A DNA stretch of 64,000 nt from BM003 sp963783695 (GCA_963783695.1 CAWAOM010000005.1:17804-81803); one strand, 5' to 3'. Counted from the first letter of the stretch, positions 25,849 through 36,236 are shown. Numbers and translations: made by a program. The notes: generated by a model from the sequence alone, not told the origin.

Positions 25849-28152
25849 ATGCATCCAGTTCTTCGCCGCACTGTCGCGACGGCGCTCGAGTACGGGTCCG
25901 GTCTGCGTGCACGGGCCGCGCATCTCGGCACCAGCACCATGACCGCGGCACGCAACAAAGCGGCTGCCATTGCAACACGCGCGCAAAGTCTGCGTTTCGC
26001 GTTGCCGCGGGCTGGCGGCAAACGCGGTCCGGGACGGAGCCTGGTCACCGACATCCTGTTGCTGCAGCTTGCCTCGGCGCTGTTCGTCGCTGCCGCGGCG
26101 GTTGCCGTGCTGTGGTGGTCGACCAGCTGGGTGATCGATAACAACCTGAACAAGTGGGCCGGACAGTGGATATCCGAACTCGACGACCTTGGCATGCCGC
26201 TGTATGTCGACGGCGGCGAAGAACAGTACCTGCGAATCGAAAATTACATCAGGAGCTTTCCCGAAATCTCATTCGTCCGCTATTACTCGAAATCCGGCGA
26301 GGTGGTGTACGAGGACGCCACCCGCGCCGCGCGGGTGACCGTGGCGGTGCTCGGGACCGCGCAACTGGAGGAACTGGCCCGCCACGGCGCCGACCAGCCG
26401 GCACTGCTCGACGCCAGCCTTTCCGGCTCTTCCGTGGTACGCGCGAGTAAACCGATCTACACCGAATCGATGAGTTCCGCGGGCCTGCTCGATCTCGATC
26501 TCTCCGTCGACAGCCTGGTGCAATCGGAACTCGTTGGATTCGTCGAACTGGGGCTGGACTTCGGCGGCTATCAGACACACCTCGATCGCAGCGTGGTGAC
26601 CGGCAGTCTGACCAGTATCGGAGTGCTGTTTTTTCTCGCACTGGTGGGATGGACGCTGTTCCGGCGCGCACTGCAGCCACTGGCAAAGTTGCAGGAGCCT
26701 CTCGCCAAACTCGCGAGCGGCGACACCGACTTCCGGGTACGCAGCTCCGGCCATAGCGAGATCGCGGCCATTGCCGATGCACTGAACACCACCGTCAGCG
26801 CGCTGCGTGAGCGCGACCGCAAACTGCATCGCCTCGCAAACCATGACTCGCTGACCGGGCTAATCAACCGGCACCGGTTCTCGGAACTACTGATAGAGCA
26901 ACTCGCCTCCGCCGATTTCGAGCACACCCGCAGTGCATTGCTGTTTATCGATCTCGACCAGTTCAAATACATCAACGACACGCTCGGTCATGCCGCCGGG
27001 GACCGGCTGCTTATCCAGGCCGCGCAACGGCTCGAGAGTACGGTTCGCAAACACGACCTCGTGTCACGCTTCGGCGGCGATGAATTCACGATCCTGCTGC
27101 GCGATCTGGAACGCGCGGATGCAGAAACGATCTGCGAAGCGCTGGTCCGGAACATGCGCGATCATTTGTTCGTAGAGAATGGTCATTCATTCAGTATTCC
27201 GTGCAGTATCGGCGTCACGATGGTCGATTCGAATCGCTTCAGTCCGGCAGAATTGATGGCACAGGCCGATATGGCCTGTCACGACGCCAAGGCGCGCGGG
27301 CGCAACCGCTTTAATTTCTATGAGGCGTCGGGGCAGGACCAGCAACAAATGGAAGCCGATATCGGCTGGTCGCAGAAAATCCAGAAAGCGCTTGCCGACG
27401 ACGCACTGGTCGTTCACTTTCAGCCAATCGTCGATCTCCAGCGCGGCGAGCCGACCCACTATGAAGTCCTGTTGCGGCTGCCGGATGAGAACGGCGAACT
27501 GGTTCCGCCAGATGCATTTTTGCCCGCCGCCACTCGTTTTGGCTTGATGGTCGACATCGACCGCTGGGTAATTTGCAATGCGCTGGAGCGATTGTCCGGT
27601 GTACGCACCCGTTATGGCGATATCCGGTTCACCCTGAATGTGTCGGGCAATATATTCGAAGACACTGACCTGGTGGCGTATATCCAGGAGCATCTGAACA
27701 AGAACGATCTGCCGCCGGAGGCGTTGATCCTGGAGATCACCGAGCAAATCGCAGTGCGCAACATGATCAATGCCACCGAGCAGATGGAGAAGCTGATTGA
27801 GCTGGGGTGCAAATTCGCCATCGACGACTTCGGCGCAGGCTACAGCTCGTTCGACTACCTGAAGAGTCTGCCGGTCGACTATATCAAGATAGACGGTGCG
27901 TTCATTCGCGATATCTGCGAAGACGTCATCGATCAGACCATCGTCCGCTCTATCTGTGAGATTGCCAAAGCCTCCGGCAAACAAACGATTGCGGAATACG
28001 TGCAGGACGAGGATACGCTGGATCTGCTCGGCCAACTCGGCGTCGACTATGCGCAGGGTTTTTACATCGGCAAACCGTCGCCGCGCCTGCGCCGTGAACC
28101 CGTATCGTTAAACCGCAGCCGATCGCGCAAAAATCGAAAGAAAGCCGGTTAG
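25849..28152 (+). CDS. Membrane GGDEF-EAL protein with periplasmic sensor and HAMP
   Basis: A 767-residue protein. After a basic N-terminal stretch, one helix (LLLQLASALFVAAAAVAVLW), a ~150-residue periplasmic region and a second helix (SIGVLFFLALVGWTLF) lead to a HAMP segment. The GGDEF motif is intact at 409-413 with an I-site R-K-H-D just upstream. The EAL domain reads E-V-L (539-541), keeps the metal-binding Glu, and keeps LEITEQ, DDFGAGYSSFDYLKS, YIKIDGAF and AEYVQ, so phosphodiesterase activity is plausible. It is probably bifunctional or switched by the periplasmic input. It follows the substrate-binding lipoprotein by 6 bases, suggesting one operon in which the lipoprotein presents ligand to the sensor region. 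Confidence 0.92.
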   Translation: MHPVLRRTVATALEYGSGLRARAAHLGTSTMTAARNKAAAIATRAQSLRFALPRAGGKRGPGRSLVTDILLLQLASALFVAAAAVAVLWWSTSWVIDNNLNKWAGQWISELDDLGMPLYVDGGEEQYLRIENYIRSFPEISFVRYYSKSGEVVYEDATRAARVTVAVLGTAQLEELARHGADQPALLDASLSGSSVVRASKPIYTESMSSAGLLDLDLSVDSLVQSELVGFVELGLDFGGYQTHLDRSVVTGSLTSIGVLFFLALVGWTLFRRALQPLAKLQEPLAKLASGDTDFRVRSSGHSEIAAIADALNTTVSALRERDRKLHRLANHDSLTGLINRHRFSELLIEQLASADFEHTRSALLFIDLDQFKYINDTLGHAAGDRLLIQAAQRLESTVRKHDLVSRFGGDEFTILLRDLERADAETICEALVRNMRDHLFVENGHSFSIPCSIGVTMVDSNRFSPAELMAQADMACHDAKARGRNRFNFYEASGQDQQQMEADIGWSQKIQKALADDALVVHFQPIVDLQRGEPTHYEVLLRLPDENGELVPPDAFLPAATRFGLMVDIDRWVICNALERLSGVRTRYGDIRFTLNVSGNIFEDTDLVAYIQEHLNKNDLPPEALILEITEQIAVRNMINATEQMEKLIELGCKFAIDDFGAGYSSFDYLKSLPVDYIKIDGAFIRDICEDVIDQTIVRSICEIAKASGKQTIAEYVQDEDTLDLLGQLGVDYAQGFYIGKPSPRLRREPVSLNRSRSRKNRKKAG

Positions 28153-28289
28153 ACGGCAGCATCGGTTCCGCGCCCGGTTTGCTTCACACCAGGCAAACGG
28201 CTTGTCCGCCCGCGCAGTCTCCGCGCCACGGCAACAGCCAAACCGCGACGGTACTGTTCGGGCCGTGCTTGCCGGCAGCCATCTTGCTT

Positions 28290-29840
28290 TCAGTCGCCGA
28301 ACTGCTTGCGCATGATCGGACTCGTCGCAATCTGCCATGCGAATTTCGGCCACATCGTCCAGCTGCCGGCAATCGATTCCACCTTTTCGAGCATCCCGTC
28401 CAGCGCAGCACGATCGTAAACGACGCCGGCGAGTACGACGGTATTTACCCGACGCACGGCGTCGATATTTTCCAGTGGATTGGCATCGAGCATTACGATG
28501 TCAGCGCGCGCACCGGGCGAAATCGCGCCTGCCCTGCCAGCGAGGCCGAGGAAATGTGCAGGAGTGATCGTAGCGGCGCGTAGTGCCTCGAGCGGTGACA
28601 TGCCGGCGGCGACGAAATGGCCGAGTTCGTCGTGCAGCGCGCTCCCCGCGAAAGCAAAACTGTCGGGACTATCGGTGCCCGCGAGAATCGTCACGCCGGC
28701 ACGGTGGGCAACACCGGTTTGTTCGATACCGAATTGGTAAAATGCCCGGTAGCTATCCATCCCGCCGGGTCCCGCCCTTGCTGCCATGGCCGCGGCGTCC
28801 TCGGCCCACAACAACCGCAGCGGCGCCGGCACGTACCTGAGGCGCGGGTCGGAAAGAAACGCGGGATCGGTGGCGAAAGCATCGAGTTTCCGCGTCGTGT
28901 GCGTCGGCACGTACGCCGCGCCCGCTTCGATCATCGCCGCATGCAACCGCGCGCAAAGCGCGGCGTCGTGTCCCGCCAGCATCGCCCGTCGCAGCTCATC
29001 GCTGTACAGCGCGCGCGAATCGGCCGATTCGCGCAGTGCCGTCATACCCGGGTAGCAGTCCCAGACAAACAGGAATGCATGTTCGATGCTGCGCTGGCCC
29101 GCGGCAACTGCCTCGAAACCGCTGACCGCAAGCGGGACGTGGCCGGCGATGTACATCTCATTCTCGCGCGCCGCGTCGGCGAGGGCGAAAAAGCCCGCCC
29201 GCGGCAGTGCGCTATAGGGTTTGAGAAAATCAATTCCGCGTGCGGCATCGAATACGACACGCGTTCGCGCATCCGCGGCAGTAGCACCGCCAAGCGCGCG
29301 ATCAAAGCCGGCCGGGATCTCACTACCGCCGTTTATCGCGAGGCCGGTAATCGCGTCGTAGCGAGGCCCCACCATCGTCCCCGACCCGACCGCGGCATTC
29401 CATGCCCGTTTGTCGCCGGCACAGGCGACCCAGCCATCGGCGGCACCCAGACAGCCTCCCATGTCGCGCACGGCGGTAACGCCCGCGGCAATAAACAGCG
29501 GATGGGTCAGAGCCGGGGCCATACGCAGGCTGTGAACATGCATATCGAACAAACCGGGAATGGCAAACCGGCCGCCTGCATCGACCATCCGGGCGCCATC
29601 CGCCGCAAGACCGGGGCCGATCGCAACGATCACGCCGTCCTCGATCAGGATATCCTGCTCGGGCCGCAGCGCGCCGCCGATGACATCAACGATGCCGACG
29701 TCGCGGATCAGCAGACGCGAAAATTTCTCCCCCGGTTGCGGTAGTGGCAGCGGCCACACCACTCCGACAGCAAATCCAACCGCTGCAATACCGAGCAGCA
29801 CCGCCAGCCCGCGCAGTATCCTGACTGTCCAACGCCTCAT
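28290..29840 (-). CDS. Amidohydrolase-family protein with N-terminal membrane anchor
   Basis: About 516 residues from the ATG at 29838-29840; the open frame continues upstream but without protein character. A basic start (MRRWTVRILRG) and one helix (LAVLLGIAAVGFAVGVVW) act as signal anchor. The metal-dependent hydrolase core follows: DMHVHSLRM (first His pair), FLKPYS (candidate carboxylated Lys), AGHVPL, SIEHAFL and TILAGTDSPDS (final Asp), then the C-terminal beta-sandwich segment GARADIVMLDANPLENIDAV. This set fits imidazolonepropionase- or prolidase-like members of the amidohydrolase superfamily that act in the periplasm. Substrate unknown. It is convergent with the GGDEF-EAL gene and divergent from the antiporter gene. 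Confidence 0.88.
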   Translation of the reverse strand: MRRWTVRILRGLAVLLGIAAVGFAVGVVWPLPLPQPGEKFSRLLIRDVGIVDVIGGALRPEQDILIEDGVIVAIGPGLAADGARMVDAGGRFAIPGLFDMHVHSLRMAPALTHPLFIAAGVTAVRDMGGCLGAADGWVACAGDKRAWNAAVGSGTMVGPRYDAITGLAINGGSEIPAGFDRALGGATAADARTRVVFDAARGIDFLKPYSALPRAGFFALADAARENEMYIAGHVPLAVSGFEAVAAGQRSIEHAFLFVWDCYPGMTALRESADSRALYSDELRRAMLAGHDAALCARLHAAMIEAGAAYVPTHTTRKLDAFATDPAFLSDPRLRYVPAPLRLLWAEDAAAMAARAGPGGMDSYRAFYQFGIEQTGVAHRAGVTILAGTDSPDSFAFAGSALHDELGHFVAAGMSPLEALRAATITPAHFLGLAGRAGAISPGARADIVMLDANPLENIDAVRRVNTVVLAGVVYDRAALDGMLEKVESIAGSWTMWPKFAWQIATSPIMRKQFGD

Positions 29841-30023
29841 TGCCCTGATTGTACGGAGATCGCCGCGGATAGCGATCGGGTAACCGCCCGCGCGGCGGGC
29901 ACGCCCGGCCCCACCGCAATAAACATGCAACCCCGAAATCCGTTTGCCACCATTGCAACTAACGGGCGCACGCGGCGAACCGGCTAGAATAGCGACATTC
30001 GCGTTTACTTTTCGCCCAGGAGC

Positions 30024-31166
30024 ATGATGAGCCCGGCCTCCGAACCCGCAGCTGTACCGGTCCCCGGAGTTTTTCGTTCCGAGATGCCGCTGTGGCTCGG
30101 GATCGCAACGACGCTGGTGCTGACGAGTATCGGCAAGGACTGGTTTGCCGATCTCTCCGATCCACTGGTCTTCTGTGGTCTTTTCGTCTGGTTGTTTGCA
30201 GTGATGCTGTGGCTGTCGTTCGCGGTAGTACGTCATGCCGACTGTCTTGCCATCAAGCTGGGTGAGCCCTACGGGACATTGATTCTCACGGTTTCGGTTA
30301 TCAGCATCGAGGTGGTGATGATCGCCGCGGTGATGCTTACCGGCGACAGCAGTCCGACTCTTGGCCGTGACACGTTGTTCTCGGTGGTGATGATCGTGCT
30401 GAACGGTCTCCTCGGTCTGACCTTGCTTATCGGTGCACTCCGATACAAGGAACAGAGCTATAACCTGCAGGGTGCAAGCGCCTATATCGGCGTACTGGTG
30501 CCGATGGCGGGGCTGGGCCTGATTCTGCCGCGGTTTATGACCTCGGCGCCGGGCGGGCAGGTTTCAACTTTGCAGGCGGTTTACCTTCTGATCACGTCAC
30601 TGGCGCTGTACGGTGCCTTCCTCGGCATTCAAATGACCCGTCACCGCGGCTATTTCCGGCAACCGGAGGCGACGACAAGAGGCGACACCGACGACGATCA
30701 TCATGGCCTCGTCATCCGCTCGATCGGCTATCACGCCGTGCTGCTGCCGCTGACGATGCTGCCGATAGTCTTGCTGTCCAAGAAGATGGCCGTGCTGGTC
30801 GATCACGGTATCGTCAGCCTCGGGGCGCCGCTCGCGCTCGGCGGCTTTTTCGTTGCGATCCTGGTCCTGACACCGGAGGCCGTAGCCGCAGTGAAAGCGG
30901 CCCTGGCCAACCAGCTGCAGAGAACAATCAACATTGCACTGGGCTCGGCACTGGCGACGATCGGTCTGACTATTCCGGCGGTACTCGCGATCGGGCTGGT
31001 CACGGGCATGACGATAGAACTCGGCCTGGAAGAACCGGAACTCTATCTGCTGCTGATCACGCTGCTCTCTACCATCCACAACCTGAACAGCCAACGCACT
31101 AACGTGATGCACGGTATCGTCCACCTGGTGCTGTTCTTTACCTACATCGTGCTGATCTTCGACTGA
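30024..31166 (+). CDS. chaA: ChaA-type Ca2+/Na+:proton antiporter
   Basis: A 380-residue integral membrane protein with about eleven hydrophobic helices. The repeated acidic motifs of the CaCA superfamily are present: the alpha-1 region ILTVSVISIEVVMIAAVML and the alpha-2 region FVAILVLTPEAVAAVKAALA, followed by NIALGSALATIGLTIPAVL. The order and spacing match E. coli ChaA, which exchanges Ca2+, Na+ or K+ for H+ at alkaline pH. An acidic/His-rich loop (DTDDDHHG) lies between the halves, in the place of the ChaA acidic loop. A ribosome site CAGGAGC sits directly before the tandem ATGATG. The ion preference cannot be read from sequence. Confidence 0.88.
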   Translation: MMSPASEPAAVPVPGVFRSEMPLWLGIATTLVLTSIGKDWFADLSDPLVFCGLFVWLFAVMLWLSFAVVRHADCLAIKLGEPYGTLILTVSVISIEVVMIAAVMLTGDSSPTLGRDTLFSVVMIVLNGLLGLTLLIGALRYKEQSYNLQGASAYIGVLVPMAGLGLILPRFMTSAPGGQVSTLQAVYLLITSLALYGAFLGIQMTRHRGYFRQPEATTRGDTDDDHHGLVIRSIGYHAVLLPLTMLPIVLLSKKMAVLVDHGIVSLGAPLALGGFFVAILVLTPEAVAAVKAALANQLQRTINIALGSALATIGLTIPAVLAIGLVTGMTIELGLEEPELYLLLITLLSTIHNLNSQRTNVMHGIVHLVLFFTYIVLIFD

Positions 31167-32150
31167 GTCGACTGAGCGCCATGCGTGCCGGCTAGCGGGT
31201 CGGCGCAGAAGCAGCGGTCGTCATCCTTGCCGGAGACCAGGCCAAATTCGCAAGCATCGGTCACGGCAGAGACTGGCAAAGTATCCGTCATATTCAATTT
31301 TTCTAATCAAGAAACTATTGAATAATAAGTAGTTACGACAATCGGCTCGCCACAATTACGGATCGCTGGCATGCAGGTCATCGGCTAGTATTTGCTCAAC
31401 GCTGCGCCCACCGGGCAAAACAACCTTCGATAAAGTCACTTTACGCGACTAAACATTTTTGGACCGACCCGGCGAGGGCGCAGCGAAATTCTCCCCCCGT
31501 TCCGACTGCGCCCCGGCGCAGACCGCCAATGATGCGGCGTTGGCTCCAGCCAACCGCCCGGTTACCCGGCCCAGCATTCGTCACCGCAGTCATTTGCGAC
31601 ATAAATTCAATAACCTACGGCATTAACGGCTGTTCCTGTCAGCGGCGACTCGGTTCAATTCTGCCAGCACCGGCATGCGTATTTCGTTGACCGGTTTCTC
31701 ATCCCCCGCAGCGGTGAAAGCCGGCCCGTTCCTGAACAGCGCAGAACCGACCAATGCCCGTGCTCTGTGAACATTAACGATGCACCTGAACGATGCACCT
31801 GCCGATTGGTTGATCGCGGTGGCGCACAAGTGGGTTGGCAACATCGATCTCCCGGCTGCCGGGGCTGGCCCTGCAGCGGGCGTTGAGGCAGCAGCCTGCA
31901 CAGCCGGTCCGCGCGGCTAACAGCACGCCGCGGCATGCCCCGTGCGTGGCGCCAGCGCACTGACCGCATGCGTGGCCACGGGCGCCGCGACCGACGATCG
32001 GATAAACTTGCCGCCAATTCCGCGCCGAGATCGCGGGACACCTACGCAACCGTTTACAAGCAACAATGCGCCCGCCAACAGTAATGCATCCGTGGCCGAA
32101 GCCCGGATTCAGCGGGTGCCTGATAATTGCCAGCCCCCCGGAGTGGATGG
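31167..32150. other. 984 bases without a convincing gene
   Basis: This is one of the two longest gene-free stretches. 31290-31350 is distinctly AT-rich (ATTGAATAATAAGTAGTTA), unlike its surroundings. A perfect tandem repeat lies at 31776-31801. Minus-strand frames around 31620-31760 read somewhat like protein (RNGPAFTAAGDEKPVNEIRM) but lack a start, a ribosome site and a recognisable family. It may be a decayed gene. I see no tRNA or terminator. Confidence 0.5.
31776..31801. repeat. Perfect 13-bp tandem duplication
   Basis: AACGATGCACCTG occurs twice head to tail (31776-31788 and 31789-31801) inside the gene-free stretch. It could be a slippage product or a pair of protein-binding sites; I saw no further copies nearby. 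Confidence 0.8.
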
Positions 32151-33473
32151 ATGCTGATTGAGCGTGCAATGACGGCCGTGTTGCGCCGGCTGGACCGCAA
32201 GTACACGCGCCTGGAACAGATCGGCCACGTCATTGCCGTGCCGGAGGGCGATCCCGACAAACACCTGATGCTCTATCTGCATGTGCCGTTTTGCGTCGTG
32301 CTGTGCCCGTTTTGTTCGTTTCACCGCGTACGTTACAAGGAGGATCGGGCAAAGCATTATTTCCGGACGCTGCGTAAGGAAATCCGGCTCGCCCACGATG
32401 CGGGATTTCGTTTCGGCGAAATCTATGTCGGCGGTGGTACGCCTACCTGCAATGTCGCCGAGCTGGCCGAGACGCTGGAGCTGGCGCAACGACTCAACCC
32501 GATCCGTCAGGTTTCGATAGAGACCAACCCGGACGACCTCGTGGCGGACGAACTGAGGATTCTGCGCGGCGCCGGAGTCAATCGCCTGTCGGTCGGCGTG
32601 CAGAGCCTCGAGGACAAATTGCTCGGCGAGATGGAGCGCAAGGAGAAGTACGGCAACAGCGCCGAAATCCGCGAACGCCTCGCCCTGACCCAGGGCATTT
32701 TCGATACCCTCAATGTCGACCTGATTTTCAACCTGCCGCATCAGAGCCTGGACTCTGTGATGCGCGACGTCGATATCCTCACCCGCGAAATCGAGGTCGA
32801 TCAGATTTCCTGCTATCCGCTGATGGGCGCGACCACGACGACGCTCAGGATGAAGCGGGAGATGGGCAGGGTTTCGTACAACCGCGAAAGGGATTTTTAC
32901 GAGGCGATCCTGGATCGCCTGCCGCAGAGCTACACACCCAGTTCCGCATGGTGTTTCTCAAAGCACCAGAGTCTCATCGACGAATACATCATCGAGCATG
33001 AAGACTATGTCGGTCTCGGCAGCGGCGCGATGAGTTATCTCAACGGCACATTGTACGCCGCATCATTTTCGATCAATCGTTACATTCGCCTGGTCGAGGC
33101 GGGTCATTCGGGTATTACCCGGAAATCCCGGTTTAGCGAAAAAGACCAGATGCGATACAACTTCCTGATGACGTTTTTCGGCCTGAAGGTCAACAAGGCG
33201 CAGATGGAAGAACGCTGGGGCGGCCGGTTCGAGAAGACCCTGTGGCAGGAGTTCGCGGCGTTCAAACTCGTCGGCGCCATTCGCGATGACGGCGAGAACT
33301 GGATTCTCACGCGCAAAGGCATGTACTACTGGGTTTTGATGATGCGCGAGTTCTTTATCGCCGTATCCAATTTCCGCGACCTGATGCGACTGGGCATAAA
33401 AAGCGAGCTGGATCCCGAAGACCTGGAAGAACTGTCGAAGTCTGCAGGCAAGCTAGCAAAGGCCGGAAAGTAG
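32151..33473 (+). CDS. Radical SAM protein, HemN/HemW/HutW-like
   Basis: About 440 residues from the ATG at 32151, which has GGAG 9 bases upstream. The radical-SAM cluster motif CxxxCxxC is C-V-V-L-C-P-F-C, and the family-specific segments follow: EIYVGGGTPT, VSIETNPDDL, GVNRLSVGVQSLED, NVDLIFNLPHQS and VDQISCYPLM. A C-terminal HemN-like domain (~330-440) includes FLMTFFGLKV. Anaerobic coproporphyrinogen oxidase HemN, haem chaperone HemW and haem-degrading HutW/ChuW share this build; the sequence HVPFCVVLCPFCSFHR is not typical of HemN proper. No haem-uptake genes flank it, so I leave the function open. Confidence 0.85.
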   Translation: MLIERAMTAVLRRLDRKYTRLEQIGHVIAVPEGDPDKHLMLYLHVPFCVVLCPFCSFHRVRYKEDRAKHYFRTLRKEIRLAHDAGFRFGEIYVGGGTPTCNVAELAETLELAQRLNPIRQVSIETNPDDLVADELRILRGAGVNRLSVGVQSLEDKLLGEMERKEKYGNSAEIRERLALTQGIFDTLNVDLIFNLPHQSLDSVMRDVDILTREIEVDQISCYPLMGATTTTLRMKREMGRVSYNRERDFYEAILDRLPQSYTPSSAWCFSKHQSLIDEYIIEHEDYVGLGSGAMSYLNGTLYAASFSINRYIRLVEAGHSGITRKSRFSEKDQMRYNFLMTFFGLKVNKAQMEERWGGRFEKTLWQEFAAFKLVGAIRDDGENWILTRKGMYYWVLMMREFFIAVSNFRDLMRLGIKSELDPEDLEELSKSAGKLAKAGK

Positions 33474-33824
33474 CGTCGCAGCGACCCGACAAAACCCGGC
33501 TCCTCGACAGCAGGACCCGGCCGGGGCGGCGCAATAAAATCTCCATGCCAGTGCCTGCCGGCGGCAATCCGGCCCCCGGCAACTGCGGTCGCGCGAGGCT
33601 CGCAACCCGGGTCGGTCCCGTGCCGATCGCGGCTGCCCGGGGCGCCAGACCCACCAGGGTGCGGCCACTCGGGAGTCACTGCGGGCGCCGGAGTGAGCGC
33701 AGAACCGGCAACGTTGCGGGCGTCTATACTGCACGGGAATGTTGCGGATGCAGAGTGCCCGGATGCTCATGATGCGGCGGGCTGCCTGGCACCGCTCCGG
33801 CTGTTTCGCTGCAAAGGACCTGGT
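33474..33824. other. Upstream region of the MscS-type gene
   Basis: This 351-base region has no convincing gene. The open frame that reaches back to 33693 in phase with the channel gene has no membrane-protein character before the GTG at 33825. A possible promoter lies at 33702-33730. Confidence 0.5.
33702..33730 (+). promoter_or_regulatory. Possible promoter of the MscS-type gene (sigma-70 or ECF-like)
   Basis: GAACC (33702-33706) is followed after 16-18 bases by TCTATACT. This fits an ECF sigma factor layout (GAAC, then TCTA) and also offers a sigma-70 -10 (TATACT, 33725-33730) with no good -35. About 95 bases separate it from the predicted start. Evidence is pattern only. Confidence 0.25.
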
Positions 33825-36236
33825 GTGTACGTTGGACCAATAAGAACGACGATTCTTCTCATTACTGCACTGCTGCTTTTCGCCCCCGCCATCGTTTCCG
33901 GCCAGGGCGAAAGCGCAGCGGAGCCAGCCGGGGCCGCGGACGTCGCGATGGCCATCGAGGATGTCCCCGTGCAGGCGGTCCAGACCGTCGCGCTGCTCGG
34001 GACCCTCGCACCCGGCCCCGAGGTCTCGGCGCAGATCGAGAAGCTGTCAGACGAGGCAGATCGGCTGCTTGCCAGTATCGAACTGCGCCTCGACGATATT
34101 CAACAAGCGCTCGAGAGCACGCCGAAAGTCCGCAACATGGGCGACTGGGAGGGCGAGCTGCGTGGCGCGCTGGTACCGCTCGAGGCGCTCGACGCCGACC
34201 TCGGTCGGCAACTGGGCCAGGTACGGGAAGCGCTCGAGCAAGTCGACGCGCAGCAGCGACAATGGAGCGCAACCCGCGAGGCGGCAATTGCCGCCGAAGC
34301 ATCGGATGCGGTAATCGAGAGGATCGATGCAACGATCGGCTCGATCAGAGAAACCCGCGAGCAACTGACTGATGTGCGCGGCGGGCTTCTTGGCGTCCGC
34401 GACCGCCTGATCGATCCGCGCGCGACCATCGACAGGACACTTAAGCAACTCGAGACGAAGATCGACGGCCGGCTTGAAGACATATTCAACCGCGACCAGG
34501 CCGCGATCTGGAAGGCCGATCTGAGCGAGACCGTAAGCAACGAAATGCGCGAAGGCGGTTTCGCCTCGATGGAGAAACGTGTTTCCCGGCTCAGCGAGTA
34601 CGTGCGCCAGCATCTCGCCACGATTGCGTTTCAGGTGGTTTTATTCCTTGTACTGGCGGTCGTGCTGCGGCCGCTCGGCTCACGTGCGCGGGAACTCGCC
34701 GAGGACGATTACGACCTGCGCGATGCAAGCCTGGTGTTCGCATTTCCCACTTCGATGGCACTGGTCATCGCGCTGGGTCTGACGATACAACTGCATCCAA
34801 ACGCGCCCTACCTGTTCAGATGGACGGTCTACACCGTTCTCGTCGTTCCCGCAGCGATTATTGTCAGTCGCCTTTTGTCGCGAGCGAACCGTCCGATTGT
34901 CTGGGCGATGGTCACCGCGTTCCTGATCGATCGGGTCCGCGACGTCCTCGATACCGTACCGACACTGGAACGCACGATCTTCCTGCTGGAACTCGTCGCG
35001 GGGGTGATTTTCCTGTTGTGGCTGCGACGCCCCAGCCGGCTCGCGCATGTGCCTGCCGAGGTCATGAGCGAACCGCTGTTCCGAACCGTGCGGCGCCTCA
35101 CCGGTCTGGCGATCGGACTGTTCTCGATCGCGATCGTTGCCGAACTGATCGGGCTGGGCGATCTCGCCGACCTGATCGGCAGTGGCACACTCAGAAGTGC
35201 GTATTCCGCGCTGTTCATTTATGCGCTGCTGAAGGTACTGCAGAGCGTGATCGCCTATCTGCTGATCCTGCCACCGCTTCGCTACCTCAACCTGATCACT
35301 GACCAGCGCCGCACCATCCGGCGCGGTATCGACAGGCTGCTTGCAATCGTGGCGGCGCTGATCTGGGGCTACCTGACCCTGGATTTCTTCGGACTTGCGA
35401 CACCGATACGCAACATTGTCACGAATTTCGTCAGCGCCGAACTCAACGTCGGCGCGGTTGCGATCTCGCTCGGCGACGTTCTCGTGCTGGTGGCCACGAT
35501 CTGGCTGTCTTTCACGCTGGCGCGTTTCCTCAATACAGTTTTGAACAAAGACGTGTTTCCGCGGATCGACCTGCCGCGCGGGGTGCCGTATGCGATCTCG
35601 ACGCTGACCCGCTACACACTGATCGTCATCGGTTTCATGGTGGCGCTGGCCGCAGCCGGCATCGAACTCGGCAAGCTGACGATTATTGCCGGTGGCCTCG
35701 GTGTCGGTATCGGTTTCGGTCTGCAGACGATTGTCAGCAATTTCGTCTCGGGGCTGATCCTGTTGTTCGAACGACCATTGAAGGTCGGTGATGCAATCAC
35801 CGTCAAGTCACTGACCGGAGAAATCCGCAGCATCGGCATCCGCGCAAGCTCGATCCGCACCAGCGACGGCGCCGAGGTGATCCTGCCCAACTCTCAACTC
35901 ATCTCCGAAGCGGTCACCAACTGGACCTTCCGCGGCCGGCGCAGACGCATCGAGATTGACGTCAACGTCAAAGGCGGCGTTGCGGCGCAGGACATTATCG
36001 AACTGCTTCAGGACGCCGCACGACAACACAAGTCGATACTCAACACACCGCCGCCCAATGCCGTACTCATCAAGTACAGCGAGAGCAGCCTGGATTTTCA
36101 GTTGCAGGTATGGATCGCGGAGTTTCGCGACGAGGCAACCACTCGCAGCGAACTGATCGTGGCAGTGCAGGGCGCGCTCGAAGAGGCTGGTGTCATCGAA
36201 CCGCTGCGGCGGATCGAACCCGGCAGCGGAAAGTGA
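33825..36236 (+). CDS. MscS-family mechanosensitive channel with large periplasmic coiled-coil domain
   Basis: About 803 residues from a GTG at 33825, with AAAGGA as ribosome site; longer readings run into non-coding-like sequence. A signal peptide (PIRTTILLITALLLFAPAIV, cleaved near SG) leads to a ~230-residue helical periplasmic domain of the DUF3772/MscK type. Around ten helices follow, and the pore region GIELGKLTIIAGGLGVGIGF, then QTIVSNFVSGLILLFERPLK-VGDAITV is typical of MscS TM3 and the beta domain. The C-terminal cage domain ends near GVIEPLRRIEPG. This is the MscK/MscM-like (KefA/YjeP) architecture, which protects cells from hypo-osmotic shock. Confidence 0.92.
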   Translation: MYVGPIRTTILLITALLLFAPAIVSGQGESAAEPAGAADVAMAIEDVPVQAVQTVALLGTLAPGPEVSAQIEKLSDEADRLLASIELRLDDIQQALESTPKVRNMGDWEGELRGALVPLEALDADLGRQLGQVREALEQVDAQQRQWSATREAAIAAEASDAVIERIDATIGSIRETREQLTDVRGGLLGVRDRLIDPRATIDRTLKQLETKIDGRLEDIFNRDQAAIWKADLSETVSNEMREGGFASMEKRVSRLSEYVRQHLATIAFQVVLFLVLAVVLRPLGSRARELAEDDYDLRDASLVFAFPTSMALVIALGLTIQLHPNAPYLFRWTVYTVLVVPAAIIVSRLLSRANRPIVWAMVTAFLIDRVRDVLDTVPTLERTIFLLELVAGVIFLLWLRRPSRLAHVPAEVMSEPLFRTVRRLTGLAIGLFSIAIVAELIGLGDLADLIGSGTLRSAYSALFIYALLKVLQSVIAYLLILPPLRYLNLITDQRRTIRRGIDRLLAIVAALIWGYLTLDFFGLATPIRNIVTNFVSAELNVGAVAISLGDVLVLVATIWLSFTLARFLNTVLNKDVFPRIDLPRGVPYAISTLTRYTLIVIGFMVALAAAGIELGKLTIIAGGLGVGIGFGLQTIVSNFVSGLILLFERPLKVGDAITVKSLTGEIRSIGIRASSIRTSDGAEVILPNSQLISEAVTNWTFRGRRRRIEIDVNVKGGVAAQDIIELLQDAARQHKSILNTPPPNAVLIKYSESSLDFQLQVWIAEFRDEATTRSELIVAVQGALEEAGVIEPLRRIEPGSGK

